This document shows, piece by piece, positions 8,094 through 16,729 of a stretch of DNA of 53,710 nt. Both the position numbers and the translations under genes were made by a program. Numbering within the stretch: position 1 is the first letter of the stretch; every line of letters starts with the position of its first letter. The DNA comes from Anaerolineales bacterium UBA5797 (GTDB lineage: Bacteria > Chloroflexota > Anaerolineae > Anaerolineales > Villigracilaceae): NCBI GenBank assembly GCA_002418205.1, contig DIDP01000062.1:1-53710 (forward strand). Direction: 5' to 3'. The notes under the pieces are model-generated. The model was not told the DNA's origin. It saw only the letters and a program-made list of their open reading frames with translations, and did not search any database.

Positions 8094-8510
8094 TTATGTC
8101 GTAAAAACGTGCAGATTTCCATCCTCGGTTTGTTCGACGCGAAGTCTTTTGAGATTGTTGCCGGCCGGACCTCTTACCACCTGGCCGTCCAGATCATACC
8201 TTGAACTGTGACACGGACACTCGAATCCAAAGTTCCGTTCTTCGACTGTGCAGCCCAAGTGAGTACAGGTTAGGCTGAGAGCGCTGATCCCCTTTTCATC
8301 GTGGATGATAATGGCAGGGATGTGGGCAAGAACTGTGCGGCTGTTGACAGGAAAATACATTTCAGGGCCAATGTCAAACTCGCTTGGCGGGGCGGGATCA
8401 AATTGATAACTCAGGTAACGGATCAACCCGCCGATGCCCAAGAGTCCGGCAAGAGCCAGGAGCGCATCTGTGGAAAGTTTTAGAAAATCGCGGCGCGATG
8501 GATTGTTCAT
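8094..8510 (-). CDS. Rieske [2Fe-2S] protein (Tat-exported)
   Basis: 138 aa iron-sulfur subunit of a Rieske/cytochrome b quinol oxidoreductase. The N-terminus has a twin-Arg signal (SRRDFLKL) and one membrane helix (about 15-34). Cluster boxes are C82-T-H84-L-G-C87 and C98-P-C100-H101-S-S: ligands C82, H84, C98 and H101, with a C87-C100 disulfide expected. I chose the ATG at 8510; it overlaps the stop of the cytochrome gene by ATGA, showing translational coupling. Upstream in-frame sequence is a shadow of the cytochrome gene. The protein would oxidise quinol at the cytochrome b partner encoded directly upstream. Confidence 0.94.
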   Translation of the reverse strand: MNNPSRRDFLKLSTDALLALAGLLGIGGLIRYLSYQFDPAPPSEFDIGPEMYFPVNSRTVLAHIPAIIIHDEKGISALSLTCTHLGCTVEERNFGFECPCHSSRYDLDGQVVRGPAGNNLKRLRVEQTEDGNLHVFTT

Positions 8511-10294
8511 ATCTGCGTCCTGGGCAGGATGAAGAGGATGGTGAGCAGGATCAAGCTCAAGGTGAGCACGATGACTATGATCTGCGCAATACGGTTTCCA
8601 CGCGGGAGCCATTTGCCAAGTTCATGGTCTCCCGGCTGTGAAAGGATGTAGGGCAGGATGGCAAGCAATAGGAGCAGAAGCGCCGGCGCGACAACACCCC
8701 ATAAAAAGGGATCTCCGATCTTGAGGAGTTGTTGCACCCAAAGGAAGAACCACGGCGCACGCGCATTATGAACGTCGAATGCAGTTTGGGTAATGGGACG
8801 TTCGATCGGCGCGGGAAAAATAATGGATACCATCAGCAGGATTACACCTGCGATCACCATGATCAGCACTTCCCGTCGCACAAGTTCGAAGCGGGTGATA
8901 CGGGTGGCGTCAATTCTTTGGTCGGGCGGAGGCGCGGCAATCCCGCCATCGCGCCGGACGCGAAAGATGTGCCATGCGCCCAGGCAGATCATTCCGAGCG
9001 TCAGCACAAAGATATGCCAGGTATAGAACCGCTCCAGGGAGGAGGGAGCCGGTTCAGGTCCGCCGATGACAAGATGATAGAGCGAGCCACCCACCCACGG
9101 GATTGTCTTGAGCAGATTCGTGCCGACGATCAACGCCCAGCGGATGCCTTCATCCCAGCGCAGAACGTAGCCGGTGAAATCCAGCAGTATGATCAGGACG
9201 AGCATCCCCAGCCCGATCAGATAGTTCAGGCGGCGGTGACGGGCGTAGGCGCCTGTCAACACCACGCGCAGGAGGTGGATGGTCATCACGATCAACAATG
9301 CTTGTGCAGACCAAAAGTGCAGATTGCGGGTCAACGCACCGAAGGGGATCAGCGTGGTGATGATTTCGATCGAAACAGCCGCCTGGTCGGGCACGGGGAT
9401 GTAATAGAACATTTCCAGGATGCCGGTGACCAGCAGGATCAAGCAAAGGAAGACCGCCAGCCCGCCTGCGCCAAGCGTGTATCGTAAACGCGCCTGCAGA
9501 GCAGGAATGGTGGGAGGGTGCAAATGATGAAAGAAATTTGGCCGCTGCGGGGCGGAGGTCCTGTGCCTCCGCAGGTTTTGCGCGATCAACCCGACGCCTG
9601 CAAGTGCGAGGATGCCGGTCAAGGCCAGAACTGCGGGGCTGTCATCGCCCGGCTGGGGCACGGCATATTGTGTGCTGATCGCGGAGGCGTTGGTCTCTGT
9701 CAGTTCGAGACCCACCGGCATGACGTTGTGGAGTTTCAGGATATAGGCAGTGACCTGCCATGCTTCTTCATTGGAGAGTTGACCCGGATCCCACCAGGGC
9801 ATGTTGGCGAAAATAAAATCATGCAGTTCCTGCGCGTGCCTGAAACGCGTCAACCTGCCCGGTCCTGCCACCGCAGGGATGAGCATATCTTTCGGGATGA
9901 GGAACCCTTGTGGCGGGTGATCTGTCCCATGGCAGCCTTTGTTCCAGCAGTTTCGGTCCTCAGGACCAAAGGCGTCGCGCCATGCATCGGTCAGTCCCTG
10001 TCCCACATCGCCGTGACATGCCATGCAGACGCCCCAATAGATAACGGATCCTTTTTCCAGTTGTTCGGTGTTGCCCGGTGCGATGACAGGTTTTTCCAAC
10101 CGTTGGACATCGAATGTGGGTGTGGGCTGCGGCGTGGGAGACGAAGTGGATTGAATCTGCGGAGAGGCTTCAGCATTCAGCGGAGCGAGCAGGGTGGTCC
10201 TTAACAGTATGAATCCAATGATCCCAGCCAAAAGGAATCGACTGAAAAGGGCGCGTCGTTTGGAGTTCGGGTCCTGGTCAATGGATGCAGGCAT
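8507..10294 (-). CDS. Cytochrome c-cytochrome b fusion, quinol oxidoreductase subunit
   Basis: 595 aa. After an N-terminal membrane anchor (about 18-36) and a Pro/Thr linker comes a cytochrome c domain: CMACH at 90-94, an extra CX4CH sequence at 116-122, and a likely haem Met in NMPWW (165). Then a cytochrome b: haem b ligand pairs H326/H340 and H427/H442 in helices, and a C-terminal part with four further helices. The quinol-site PEWY signature is replaced by APWFF (513-517), as in divergent b subunits. The 15-residue spacing of the second His pair recalls b6-type proteins. With the coupled Rieske gene it forms a compact bc-like complex. No cytochrome c1 or second c gene is nearby, so the fused domain probably takes that role. 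Confidence 0.92.
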   Translation of the reverse strand: MPASIDQDPNSKRRALFSRFLLAGIIGFILLRTTLLAPLNAEASPQIQSTSSPTPQPTPTFDVQRLEKPVIAPGNTEQLEKGSVIYWGVCMACHGDVGQGLTDAWRDAFGPEDRNCWNKGCHGTDHPPQGFLIPKDMLIPAVAGPGRLTRFRHAQELHDFIFANMPWWDPGQLSNEEAWQVTAYILKLHNVMPVGLELTETNASAISTQYAVPQPGDDSPAVLALTGILALAGVGLIAQNLRRHRTSAPQRPNFFHHLHPPTIPALQARLRYTLGAGGLAVFLCLILLVTGILEMFYYIPVPDQAAVSIEIITTLIPFGALTRNLHFWSAQALLIVMTIHLLRVVLTGAYARHRRLNYLIGLGMLVLIILLDFTGYVLRWDEGIRWALIVGTNLLKTIPWVGGSLYHLVIGGPEPAPSSLERFYTWHIFVLTLGMICLGAWHIFRVRRDGGIAAPPPDQRIDATRITRFELVRREVLIMVIAGVILLMVSIIFPAPIERPITQTAFDVHNARAPWFFLWVQQLLKIGDPFLWGVVAPALLLLLLAILPYILSQPGDHELGKWLPRGNRIAQIIVIVLTLSLILLTILFILPRTQI

Positions 10295-10348
10295 GGTATG
10301 CAGGTTGCCTTGTCAGAATTTGTTTATGCGTCGATGCTGTCCTCGGTA

Positions 10349-10585
10349 CTATTCCTTCGCGCTGTTGTATTCATCCAAAAGTTTGCGGGCGTCATCAAAT
10401 TGCTCCTTCGAAACAAATAACTGCACGCGCCCCAACCCGTTGATCGTCACGGGGTAGATCTGGTGACCGACCGCCTCCTGAAACAGTTCGACGTCTATGC
10501 CATACGCTTCGAAATAACTTTTCAGGAGATCGGCTTCCATCCGCCCCTGTACCTCTGTGAGCAACTGCCATTTCAATTCGTCCAT
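10349..10585 (-). CDS. DUF2007-like small protein
   Basis: 78 aa, cytoplasmic, with the pattern WQLLTEVQGRMEADLLKSYFEAYGIDVELFQEAVG...VQLFVSKEQFDDARKLLDEY. This is the layout of the DUF2007 putative signal-transducing family (a ferredoxin-like fold built from a protein that senses or binds a partner). The start is fixed by a strong GGAGG ribosome site; it lies three bases after the stop of the upstream YwiC-like gene, so the two are one unit. The longer open frame upstream is a shadow of that gene. Function unknown. Confidence 0.85.
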   Translation of the reverse strand: MDELKWQLLTEVQGRMEADLLKSYFEAYGIDVELFQEAVGHQIYPVTINGLGRVQLFVSKEQFDDARKLLDEYNSAKE

Positions 10586-10587
10586 GT

Positions 10588-11412
10588 TTACCTCCAGCAC
10601 AAGATGAACAAGACCGTCCACAGCGTACTGACGATCAATTGGCGGATGCCGATACGCGTGGGTTTCCATCCCGTTGCAGGATGGGTGATGCCCCAGATCG
10701 TCTCGATCCATTGGACAAGGTATGGGATGAAGATCAGGCGCGGGAGAACGGAAACAAGCCCAAGTCCGAGGGTTGAAGCGAGGTTGAAGGATGTGTACAA
10801 CGCGGCGCGCGATCCCATCCTCCACCGTTCGCTTCGTGTCGGGACTTCAACCTGCTCCCGTTGCCTGAGCCTGAGATACGCGTAGACGATGCTCGCGGCG
10901 CTCTGGAACCAGGCAAGGATCCAAAGCCACCAGCCGGTGGGATCGTAATGCCCTACACCGATCCAATATGCCGCGGGCGCCGTGAGGGATAATACTCCTG
11001 TGGCGATAATCTCGACGTTGACCTGCCTGCGTTCCTCGCGTTTGCTTACCAGCCATAAATGCCATGCAAAAACAGGAATGCCGGGAACGGCGAGATAAAG
11101 GAGGTAGGCAAAACCCTCAAGCGTCAGCCCGATCAGGGCGAATAGCGCGATCGCGCCGTAGACGACAAACCAAAAACGCGCGGCGGTGAGTTCCTCGCGT
11201 GAGCGACGCCCGGAATAGATCTTGATGATGGCGGTGGCAGGCTGGCGGAGCATGAACGCAGCCATTGCCGCGATGACGAGATGGAAGGACGCGAATGTGA
11301 AGGAGTCTCCGGCAAAAATGCCGATGAGGAGGGGACTGAGGATAAAGACCCATGAACCATGGTCTTGAGGGATTGCAATGTGTTTGCGAAACAATCTTCT
11401 GCTCTTTGCCAT
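10588..11412 (-). CDS. YwiC-like integral membrane protein
   Basis: 274 aa with about eight hydrophobic helices. The N-terminal signature IAIPQDHGSWVF is the PQEHGAW-type motif of the YwiC-like family, followed by RQPATAIIK and SGRRSREELTAARFW, also typical. The family resembles UbiA-type prenyltransferase relatives in topology but lacks clear DDxxD motifs; no reaction is assigned. It heads a two-gene unit with the DUF2007 protein and is divergent from the large transporter-like gene, sharing a roughly 70-bp promoter region. Confidence 0.85.
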   Translation of the reverse strand: MAKSRRLFRKHIAIPQDHGSWVFILSPLLIGIFAGDSFTFASFHLVIAAMAAFMLRQPATAIIKIYSGRRSREELTAARFWFVVYGAIALFALIGLTLEGFAYLLYLAVPGIPVFAWHLWLVSKREERRQVNVEIIATGVLSLTAPAAYWIGVGHYDPTGWWLWILAWFQSAASIVYAYLRLRQREQVEVPTRSERWRMGSRAALYTSFNLASTLGLGLVSVLPRLIFIPYLVQWIETIWGITHPATGWKPTRIGIRQLIVSTLWTVLFILCWR

Positions 11413-11456
11413 GCCTGTATTATATCTTTTGTGCAGGACGGGGCTAGCGCATCAAG

Positions 11457-11467
11457 TATGCTAAAAT
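11457..11467 (+). promoter_or_regulatory. Extended -10 element for the transporter/HEAT/cNMP gene
   Basis: TATGCTAAAAT contains TGC-TAAAAT with the hexamer at 11462-11467. Transcription would begin near 11474, leaving about 8 bases before the ATG at 11482. The ATG at 11458 lies inside this element and so is less likely to be the start. Confidence 0.45.
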
Positions 11468-11481
11468 CCGTGACAATCAGC

Positions 11482-14400
11482 ATGTTCAGGGACAGGCTTG
11501 TTACATTTCTCAAGGTCCGCCCGGAGGAGATCGGAATGGTCTCGCTGACGGCGTTGCTGTTCCTTTGCGTGCAGGCGGGGCAGGGGATCGGGGAAAACGC
11601 GGCATTTGCACTTTTCCTCTCCACGATCAACGTGGATTATCTGCCCTACATGTACATGGGATTGGGGGGTGTGGTATTTCTGGCTTCGATCGTATATTCT
11701 GCTAGCCTGACCCGGTTTCAAAACTCCAGGGTTGTCATCTATCTGCTGGCGGGCGCGTTCGTCATGTTTGCGATCGAGTGGCTTTTGATTATCCTTTTCG
11801 ATAGCGCATTGTCCTTTCCGGTTTTGTGGCTGACCACTTATGGCATGAGCGTTGTTTTAGGGACGTTGTTGTGGAACGTCGCTGGTGAGATCTGCGATGC
11901 GCGTCAGGCGAAGCGTCTGTTTCCGCTGTTTGCCAGCATGGGGATATTGGGCAGCGTCGTCGGCAACTCACTGACAGGCTTGATCGCAAAGGTAGCCGGG
12001 ACGGACAGCCTCATCGTGTTGTATGCCGTTTTGCTTGCGGTTGGATTCGCGTTGACGCGCCAGATCGTACGCGGACATTTCAAGCCCAAGCCAGTGGTGA
12101 ACACAAGGTTCGATCTGGCAAAGGATGTCCGTGCCGGGTACGATTTTGTGCGCGGTTCGCAGTTGTTCCGCTTGATCGCGGTCACCTCGATCCTGTACTC
12201 GATATTGTTCTTTACGGTTGACTTCCCGTTCAGCGAACGGTTATCCAGTGCCTACCTGAACGATGCCGCCGGTTTGGCTGGCTTCAAGGGGACGTTTACG
12301 GGCATCACCACCGCGGTCACCTTTCTCGTGTCCCTGTTTTTGGCGAATCGGTTGTATACGCGGCTTGGCATCATCAACAGCATCCTGATCATGCCCGTCA
12401 CATACCTGCTTGCATTCGTGGCGTTTTTTGTCAGCTTCAACATTTGGGGCGCGGTCGGTGCCCGCTTTGGACAATTGGTCATTTTGGGCGGCGTGGCAGG
12501 AACGGCCTGGAACGCGATGTTCAACGTGGTGCCGTCCGAGCGCCGAGGGCAGGTGCTGGCTTTCAATAACGGGGTCCCGACACAGGTCGGGGTGGTGCTC
12601 TCGGGCGTATTGATCCTGTTGAGCAAGCAGGTCTTAAGCACGCAGAATATTTTGTTGTTGGGGGCGCTCGCGGCAGTGGTCACTGTGTATCTCACGCTGA
12701 AAATGCGCTCCGCGTACGGGGATGCGCTGCTCGACGCATTACGCGCTGGTCGCGTGGAGGTGTTCAGCGCCGAGGAGGATTCCTTTGCCGGTTACCGTAA
12801 CGACCCCGCCGCGGTTCAGGTGATCCTGAAGGCATTGAATGATCCCAAAGCCTTCACGCGCAGGCTTGCCGTTGAAATGCTCGGCAGGATGGGCGTGATC
12901 CTGGCAATCCCCGATCTGTTAGACCGCCTGCACGACGCGGATGTAGAAGTCCGTGCCGCGGCCATCAAGGCGCTGACGTTGCTGCAGGCGAAACCGGCGT
13001 CCGGCAGGATCATTCAGGGACTGAATGACCGGGATGATCCTGTCCGCATTCAGACGCTCGCCTCTCTTCCCAAGCTGGGAGTTGATCCCTCTCCCGATCT
13101 GATCCGTACCCTCGAGGGTTTGCTAAAGGACCCAAACCCCAAAATTTGTTCCCATGCCGCGGTGGCATTGATCCATCTTGGTGAGGGCAAAACCGCACAG
13201 CAACTTTTGTTGAATTTGTTGAGGGATGAGGATGCACAACAGCGGCTGATCGCCCTCGATGCATTCGGTCACATCCTTGAAAGTGCGCATGGTCAGGTCC
13301 CCTTCGATATTGATTTTATTCGGGACGCGTTGAACGATCCCTCTGCGCCTGTTCGGCGGGAGGCGATCCGCGTTCTCTCGCTGTTCCCTGAATGGGCAAA
13401 CAAAGAACCGATCCTTAAGTGTCTGGCAGATGAAGATGTCCGGGTAAGGAGGATTGCGTCAGAAACGCTGAAGCAGGCCTGGCCCCAGTCGCGACCGGGG
13501 ATCATCCGGGTACTGGAGGAAATGAACGAAGATGCCCTCGATACGGCTCTGGATGCGACCCTGCCTGGCGATCCCGAAGTTTTTGATACCCTGCGCGCCT
13601 ACGTCCGCCATGAGGTGGCAAAATTGCGTTACCTGCAGACATTGGTCGGTTCACTGCCGGGCAAGGGCAGGGTGACCGCCTTGCTCGTCGAGACGCTTAA
13701 ACATCGCGATTCGTTGAGCGAGGAAAGGTTGATCAAGGCAGTGGGGCTGTTCGGGAATCCGCGAGCTCTTGAGCTTGTCCGCAAGAGTTTGAATGCAGGT
13801 GAAGCAGGGACACGCGCCGCGGCGCTGGAAGCGCTCGAAACTCTGGGTGACCCGACCATCACAAAAGATGTACTGCCGATCCTGGATCGCGGCGGTGTGT
13901 TCACAACCGATGACGAACAGAAAATGTCCGTGCCTGTGGTGCTCGACGATCTATTAAGTTCCAAAGATTATTGGCTTCGGGCGATCGCTGCGAAAGCCCT
14001 GCCTGAATATGGACTGGATGAGTTCCTGCCCCGGTTGCGGGACATGAAGTCTGACCCCGTTCCGCTTGTAAGGCAGGCGGCGGAGGACGCGCTGACGAGA
14101 TTGGAAGGCGATGGCAAAATGAAAACCTTGAAAACACTCTCCACCTTGGATAGAATTTTGCTGCTAAGGGAAATCCCAATGTTCTCCCGGCTTTCACCGG
14201 AAGATTTGGAAAGGATCGCAGATGTTGCCACAGAGCAATTGTTTACAAGCGGATCTGTGATCTGCCGAGAGGGCGAGCCCGGAAATTCGTTGTACATCAT
14301 TGTCCACGGAAGTGTGCAGGTGGTGAAAGGTTCGGAACAACATGAGCGGGTCATTGCGGTCCGTGAAGACGGCCAGTTCGTGGGCGAGATGGCGATCCTG

Positions 14401-14577
14401 GAGGCATCCATGCGTTCGGCAACGCTCCGTGCTGCGACCGAGGTCCGTGTGCTTGTTCTTGATGGCGAGGCGTTCAAGTCGATTTTGCGGGATCGGCCGG
14501 AGGTCGCGATCTCGGTATTGCAGCACATGTCCAGCCGCCTGCGCGAGTTGAACGACAGGGTCGGCGCGGCATCCTGA
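11482..14577 (+). CDS. Nucleotide-transporter-like MFS domain fused to HEAT repeats and a cNMP-binding domain
   Basis: About 1031 aa. Residues ~10-425 form twelve hydrophobic helices of the major-facilitator/ADP-ATP-carrier (Npt/Tlc-like) type, including a VPSERRGQVLAFNNGVPTQ loop. Residues ~450-880 are a series of HEAT-type repeats (for example TRRLAVEMLGRMG, VRAAAIKALTLL, VRREAIRVLSLFPEW). Residues ~895-1025 are a cyclic-nucleotide-binding domain with a phosphate cassette-like FVGEMAILEASMRSATLR. The soluble part is cytoplasmic if the last helix exits inward. I infer ligand-controlled transport or signalling; substrate and nucleotide are unknown. Start choice: 11482 rather than 11458, because of the promoter at 11457-11467. 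The cyclophilin gene follows after 33 bases. Confidence 0.88.
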   Translation: MFRDRLVTFLKVRPEEIGMVSLTALLFLCVQAGQGIGENAAFALFLSTINVDYLPYMYMGLGGVVFLASIVYSASLTRFQNSRVVIYLLAGAFVMFAIEWLLIILFDSALSFPVLWLTTYGMSVVLGTLLWNVAGEICDARQAKRLFPLFASMGILGSVVGNSLTGLIAKVAGTDSLIVLYAVLLAVGFALTRQIVRGHFKPKPVVNTRFDLAKDVRAGYDFVRGSQLFRLIAVTSILYSILFFTVDFPFSERLSSAYLNDAAGLAGFKGTFTGITTAVTFLVSLFLANRLYTRLGIINSILIMPVTYLLAFVAFFVSFNIWGAVGARFGQLVILGGVAGTAWNAMFNVVPSERRGQVLAFNNGVPTQVGVVLSGVLILLSKQVLSTQNILLLGALAAVVTVYLTLKMRSAYGDALLDALRAGRVEVFSAEEDSFAGYRNDPAAVQVILKALNDPKAFTRRLAVEMLGRMGVILAIPDLLDRLHDADVEVRAAAIKALTLLQAKPASGRIIQGLNDRDDPVRIQTLASLPKLGVDPSPDLIRTLEGLLKDPNPKICSHAAVALIHLGEGKTAQQLLLNLLRDEDAQQRLIALDAFGHILESAHGQVPFDIDFIRDALNDPSAPVRREAIRVLSLFPEWANKEPILKCLADEDVRVRRIASETLKQAWPQSRPGIIRVLEEMNEDALDTALDATLPGDPEVFDTLRAYVRHEVAKLRYLQTLVGSLPGKGRVTALLVETLKHRDSLSEERLIKAVGLFGNPRALELVRKSLNAGEAGTRAAALEALETLGDPTITKDVLPILDRGGVFTTDDEQKMSVPVVLDDLLSSKDYWLRAIAAKALPEYGLDEFLPRLRDMKSDPVPLVRQAAEDALTRLEGDGKMKTLKTLSTLDRILLLREIPMFSRLSPEDLERIADVATEQLFTSGSVICREGEPGNSLYIIVHGSVQVVKGSEQHERVIAVREDGQFVGEMAILEASMRSATLRAATEVRVLVLDGEAFKSILRDRPEVAISVLQHMSSRLRELNDRVGAAS

Positions 14578-14610
14578 TGGCATCATCAAATCTCAATGGA
14601 GTGAAACGAT

Positions 14611-15351
14611 ATGGCAAACAAAAAAAAGATCGAAGAAAGAATGAAGAAACAGAAGGCGAAACAGACCGAAAAATGGATCCAATGGGTTGGAGGCGGCATC
14701 GTCGTGCTTGTGTTGATCGGTCTGGTCTGGCTACTATTGCCGGGAAGAAGCTCGAATGTGGTGGAACTGCCGACGGAGATCCCGACCGTTGCGCAAGTTC
14801 CGTTGGACACACCGGATGCGGCGGAGGCATCCCAAGCGAATTCGAAGCAGTATGGCGCATACCCGCCAATGGTGATCGACACCTCAAAGAAATATTTTGC
14901 CAAATTTGTGATGGCAAAAGGCGGAGAGTTTACCGTGGAGTTGTACGCGGACAAGGCTCCCCTTACCGTCAACAGTTTTGTGTTCCTGGCGCGCGATGGC
15001 TATTTCGACGGCGTCACCTTTCACCGGGTGCTCGAGGGATTCATGGCGCAGGGCGGCGATCCCACCGGGACCGGCATGGGCGGGCCGGGCTATCAGTTTG
15101 TAAACGAAGATAATGACCTGAAATTCGATAAAGCCGGAGTGGTTGCAATGGCAAATGCCGGGCGGGATACGAACGGGAGTCAGTTCTTCATCACGTTCGG
15201 TCCGCAGGAATATCTGAATGGCGGCTATACCATCTTTGGGCAGGTGATCGAGGGGATGGATGTGGTCAATAGGCTGACACTGCGCGACCCCGAACAGTTC
15301 CCGGATTATCCAGGGGATGCGATAGAAAGTGTAACGATCACCGAAGAGTAG
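14611..15351 (+). CDS. Membrane-anchored peptidylprolyl isomerase (cyclophilin)
   Basis: 246 aa. A Lys-rich cytoplasmic N-terminus, one membrane helix (about 30-48), a linker, then a cyclophilin domain (about 90-245) with FHRVLEGFMAQGGDPTGTG and NGSQFFITFG, the catalytic Arg and the Gln/Phe substrate pocket being present. It would catalyse cis-trans isomerisation of Pro bonds in proteins outside the membrane. The start has a GGAG ribosome site upstream. It is probably cotranscribed with the preceding transporter-like gene, and ends before a long symmetric terminator hairpin. Confidence 0.95.
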   Translation: MANKKKIEERMKKQKAKQTEKWIQWVGGGIVVLVLIGLVWLLLPGRSSNVVELPTEIPTVAQVPLDTPDAAEASQANSKQYGAYPPMVIDTSKKYFAKFVMAKGGEFTVELYADKAPLTVNSFVFLARDGYFDGVTFHRVLEGFMAQGGDPTGTGMGGPGYQFVNEDNDLKFDKAGVVAMANAGRDTNGSQFFITFGPQEYLNGGYTIFGQVIEGMDVVNRLTLRDPEQFPDYPGDAIESVTITEE

Positions 15352-15359
15352 TAGAAAAC

Positions 15360-15399
15360 ACAGGAAGTCCTCATCCATTGGTGGATGAGGACTTCCTGT
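15360..15399. terminator. Bidirectional terminator, 18-bp perfect stem
   Basis: ACAGGAAGTCCTCATCCA pairs perfectly with TGGATGAGGACTTCCTGT around a TTGG loop, between the convergent cyclophilin and YeeE-rhodanese genes. No long T-run is present on the + side; AAATTAAAT follows, and the - side has GTTTTCTAC. Confidence 0.75.
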
Positions 15400-15412
15400 A
15401 AATTAAATGCTT

Positions 15413-16714
15413 CTATCCGCAGCCGCCGCCGGATTTATCACGTTTCAGTTGCAACTGTATCTTTGCTTCGAATTCGAGATCTTCATACTCGATCGGATTC
15501 GGGTCGCAGGAGTCATAGCGGTTGCCCAAAGCCGCGGGGAAGATGTAAGCCAGTTGATCGGGGGCAGGGTTCGGGGCGGGTTGAAGCGCCTTGTCGTCCG
15601 CGCCAAAGAACGCGATCCAGTTGTTCACTCCGCCTTCGAGAATATAGACGTTGGATACGCCGGAAGCGACAAGGGTTTTCCAGGCTTGCACGGCGGCGAT
15701 CTCGTCGTTGCTCATCAGGATGAATACGGTGTTTGCCGGTGGCTCGGAAAGTAGTACGGGAACGATCTCTCCGAGATGGTTGACAGGAACGTTGACCGCA
15801 TCTTCGATATGATAAAGGTTGTAATCCGCTTCGCTCCGCACGTCGAGGTAGACCGGATTCATCGCCTGATTGTATTTTGCCTTGAAGGCTTCGGCAGGCG
15901 CGATGAAGACAAGCCGGTTTGCAAGCATTTCATCGGCAGAGTAGGTCTGGGTATTGACGATGGGATCGGCATTCAGTTGAGGAATGGTTTCTGTACGGGT
16001 AAAGGTTAATTTGTCATATTTCTCTTCGAGCGATGGCGAGCCGATGAAGACGATGGCGAGGGCGAGAACGAATAAAGTCCCTGCGCCGGCGATTCGAAGT
16101 TTTGGCTCGTGACTCAGGTCTTTTTTGCCGATGATCCGTTCGAGCTGTTCCGCACCCCAGAACATGAAGAGCGCCATCAGCACCACGAGCAACACGACCA
16201 CGCCTATGGGGAGATTGAATACCTGGTCGAGCGTGACGCGTCCGTAATAACCGGCGTTGTTATACCAATTGGTAAAATATCGTTCCGTTTCACCGAAGAG
16301 GAAAGCACCGACGAAACCGCCGAGCATGAAGAGCATGCCGTCGATCTTGCCTGTCGAAGCGGATGCCAGCGATGTGGTCGGGCAGAACCCGCCGACGATG
16401 AAGCCAACGCCCATGATGAGCCCGCCAAGGATGCCGGACCACAGGTAGGTTGGGTTGACCCAGACCTGGCTGAAATTGAGGATGCCGAGTCCCACCGCCC
16501 CGAAGAGCAGGACCATCGCGGTCACAATGGCGGTGAACATGACCTTGAGTACGGTCAACTCGGTGAAGTAGAACTGCGCGGCGAGTTTCCTTGAGTCGCC
16601 GAAACCGGACATTTCCAAAGTGAAGCCAAATGCAAAACCGATCACGCCAAAGAGCACGTAGGTCCATGGATTGGCTGCGCTTACAACGATGAATTCAGGG
16701 AGGGGAAAGTTCAT
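15413..16714 (-). CDS. YeeE/YedE (TsuA-like) transporter half with degenerate rhodanese domain
   Basis: 433 aa. The N-terminal half is a YeeE/YedE sulfur-transport domain with about six helices and the conserved Cys in GGFCPTTSLASASTGKIDG; this family (TsuA) imports thiosulfate. A further helix near 210-230 leads to an extracytoplasmic rhodanese domain (about 255-375; YLDVRSEADYNLYHIEDAVNVPV). The catalytic loop reads ILMSNDEIAAV, so the persulfide-forming Cys is missing. The C-terminal extension adds two Cys (RYDSCDP and the terminal GGGCG), which could carry sulfur instead. It is the last gene of the ArsR-headed operon, 15 bases after the other YeeE gene, with a strong AGGAG ribosome site. 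Confidence 0.9.
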   Translation of the reverse strand: MNFPLPEFIVVSAANPWTYVLFGVIGFAFGFTLEMSGFGDSRKLAAQFYFTELTVLKVMFTAIVTAMVLLFGAVGLGILNFSQVWVNPTYLWSGILGGLIMGVGFIVGGFCPTTSLASASTGKIDGMLFMLGGFVGAFLFGETERYFTNWYNNAGYYGRVTLDQVFNLPIGVVVLLVVLMALFMFWGAEQLERIIGKKDLSHEPKLRIAGAGTLFVLALAIVFIGSPSLEEKYDKLTFTRTETIPQLNADPIVNTQTYSADEMLANRLVFIAPAEAFKAKYNQAMNPVYLDVRSEADYNLYHIEDAVNVPVNHLGEIVPVLLSEPPANTVFILMSNDEIAAVQAWKTLVASGVSNVYILEGGVNNWIAFFGADDKALQPAPNPAPDQLAYIFPAALGNRYDSCDPNPIEYEDLEFEAKIQLQLKRDKSGGGCG

Positions 16715-16729
16715 TTTGGTATCTCCTCG

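Noticed and set aside
8384..9487. Open frames on the + strand through the cytochrome b gene
   Set aside because: Low-complexity, His/Asp/Gln-rich translation and no start signal; the - strand gene has clear haem ligands and coupled neighbours.
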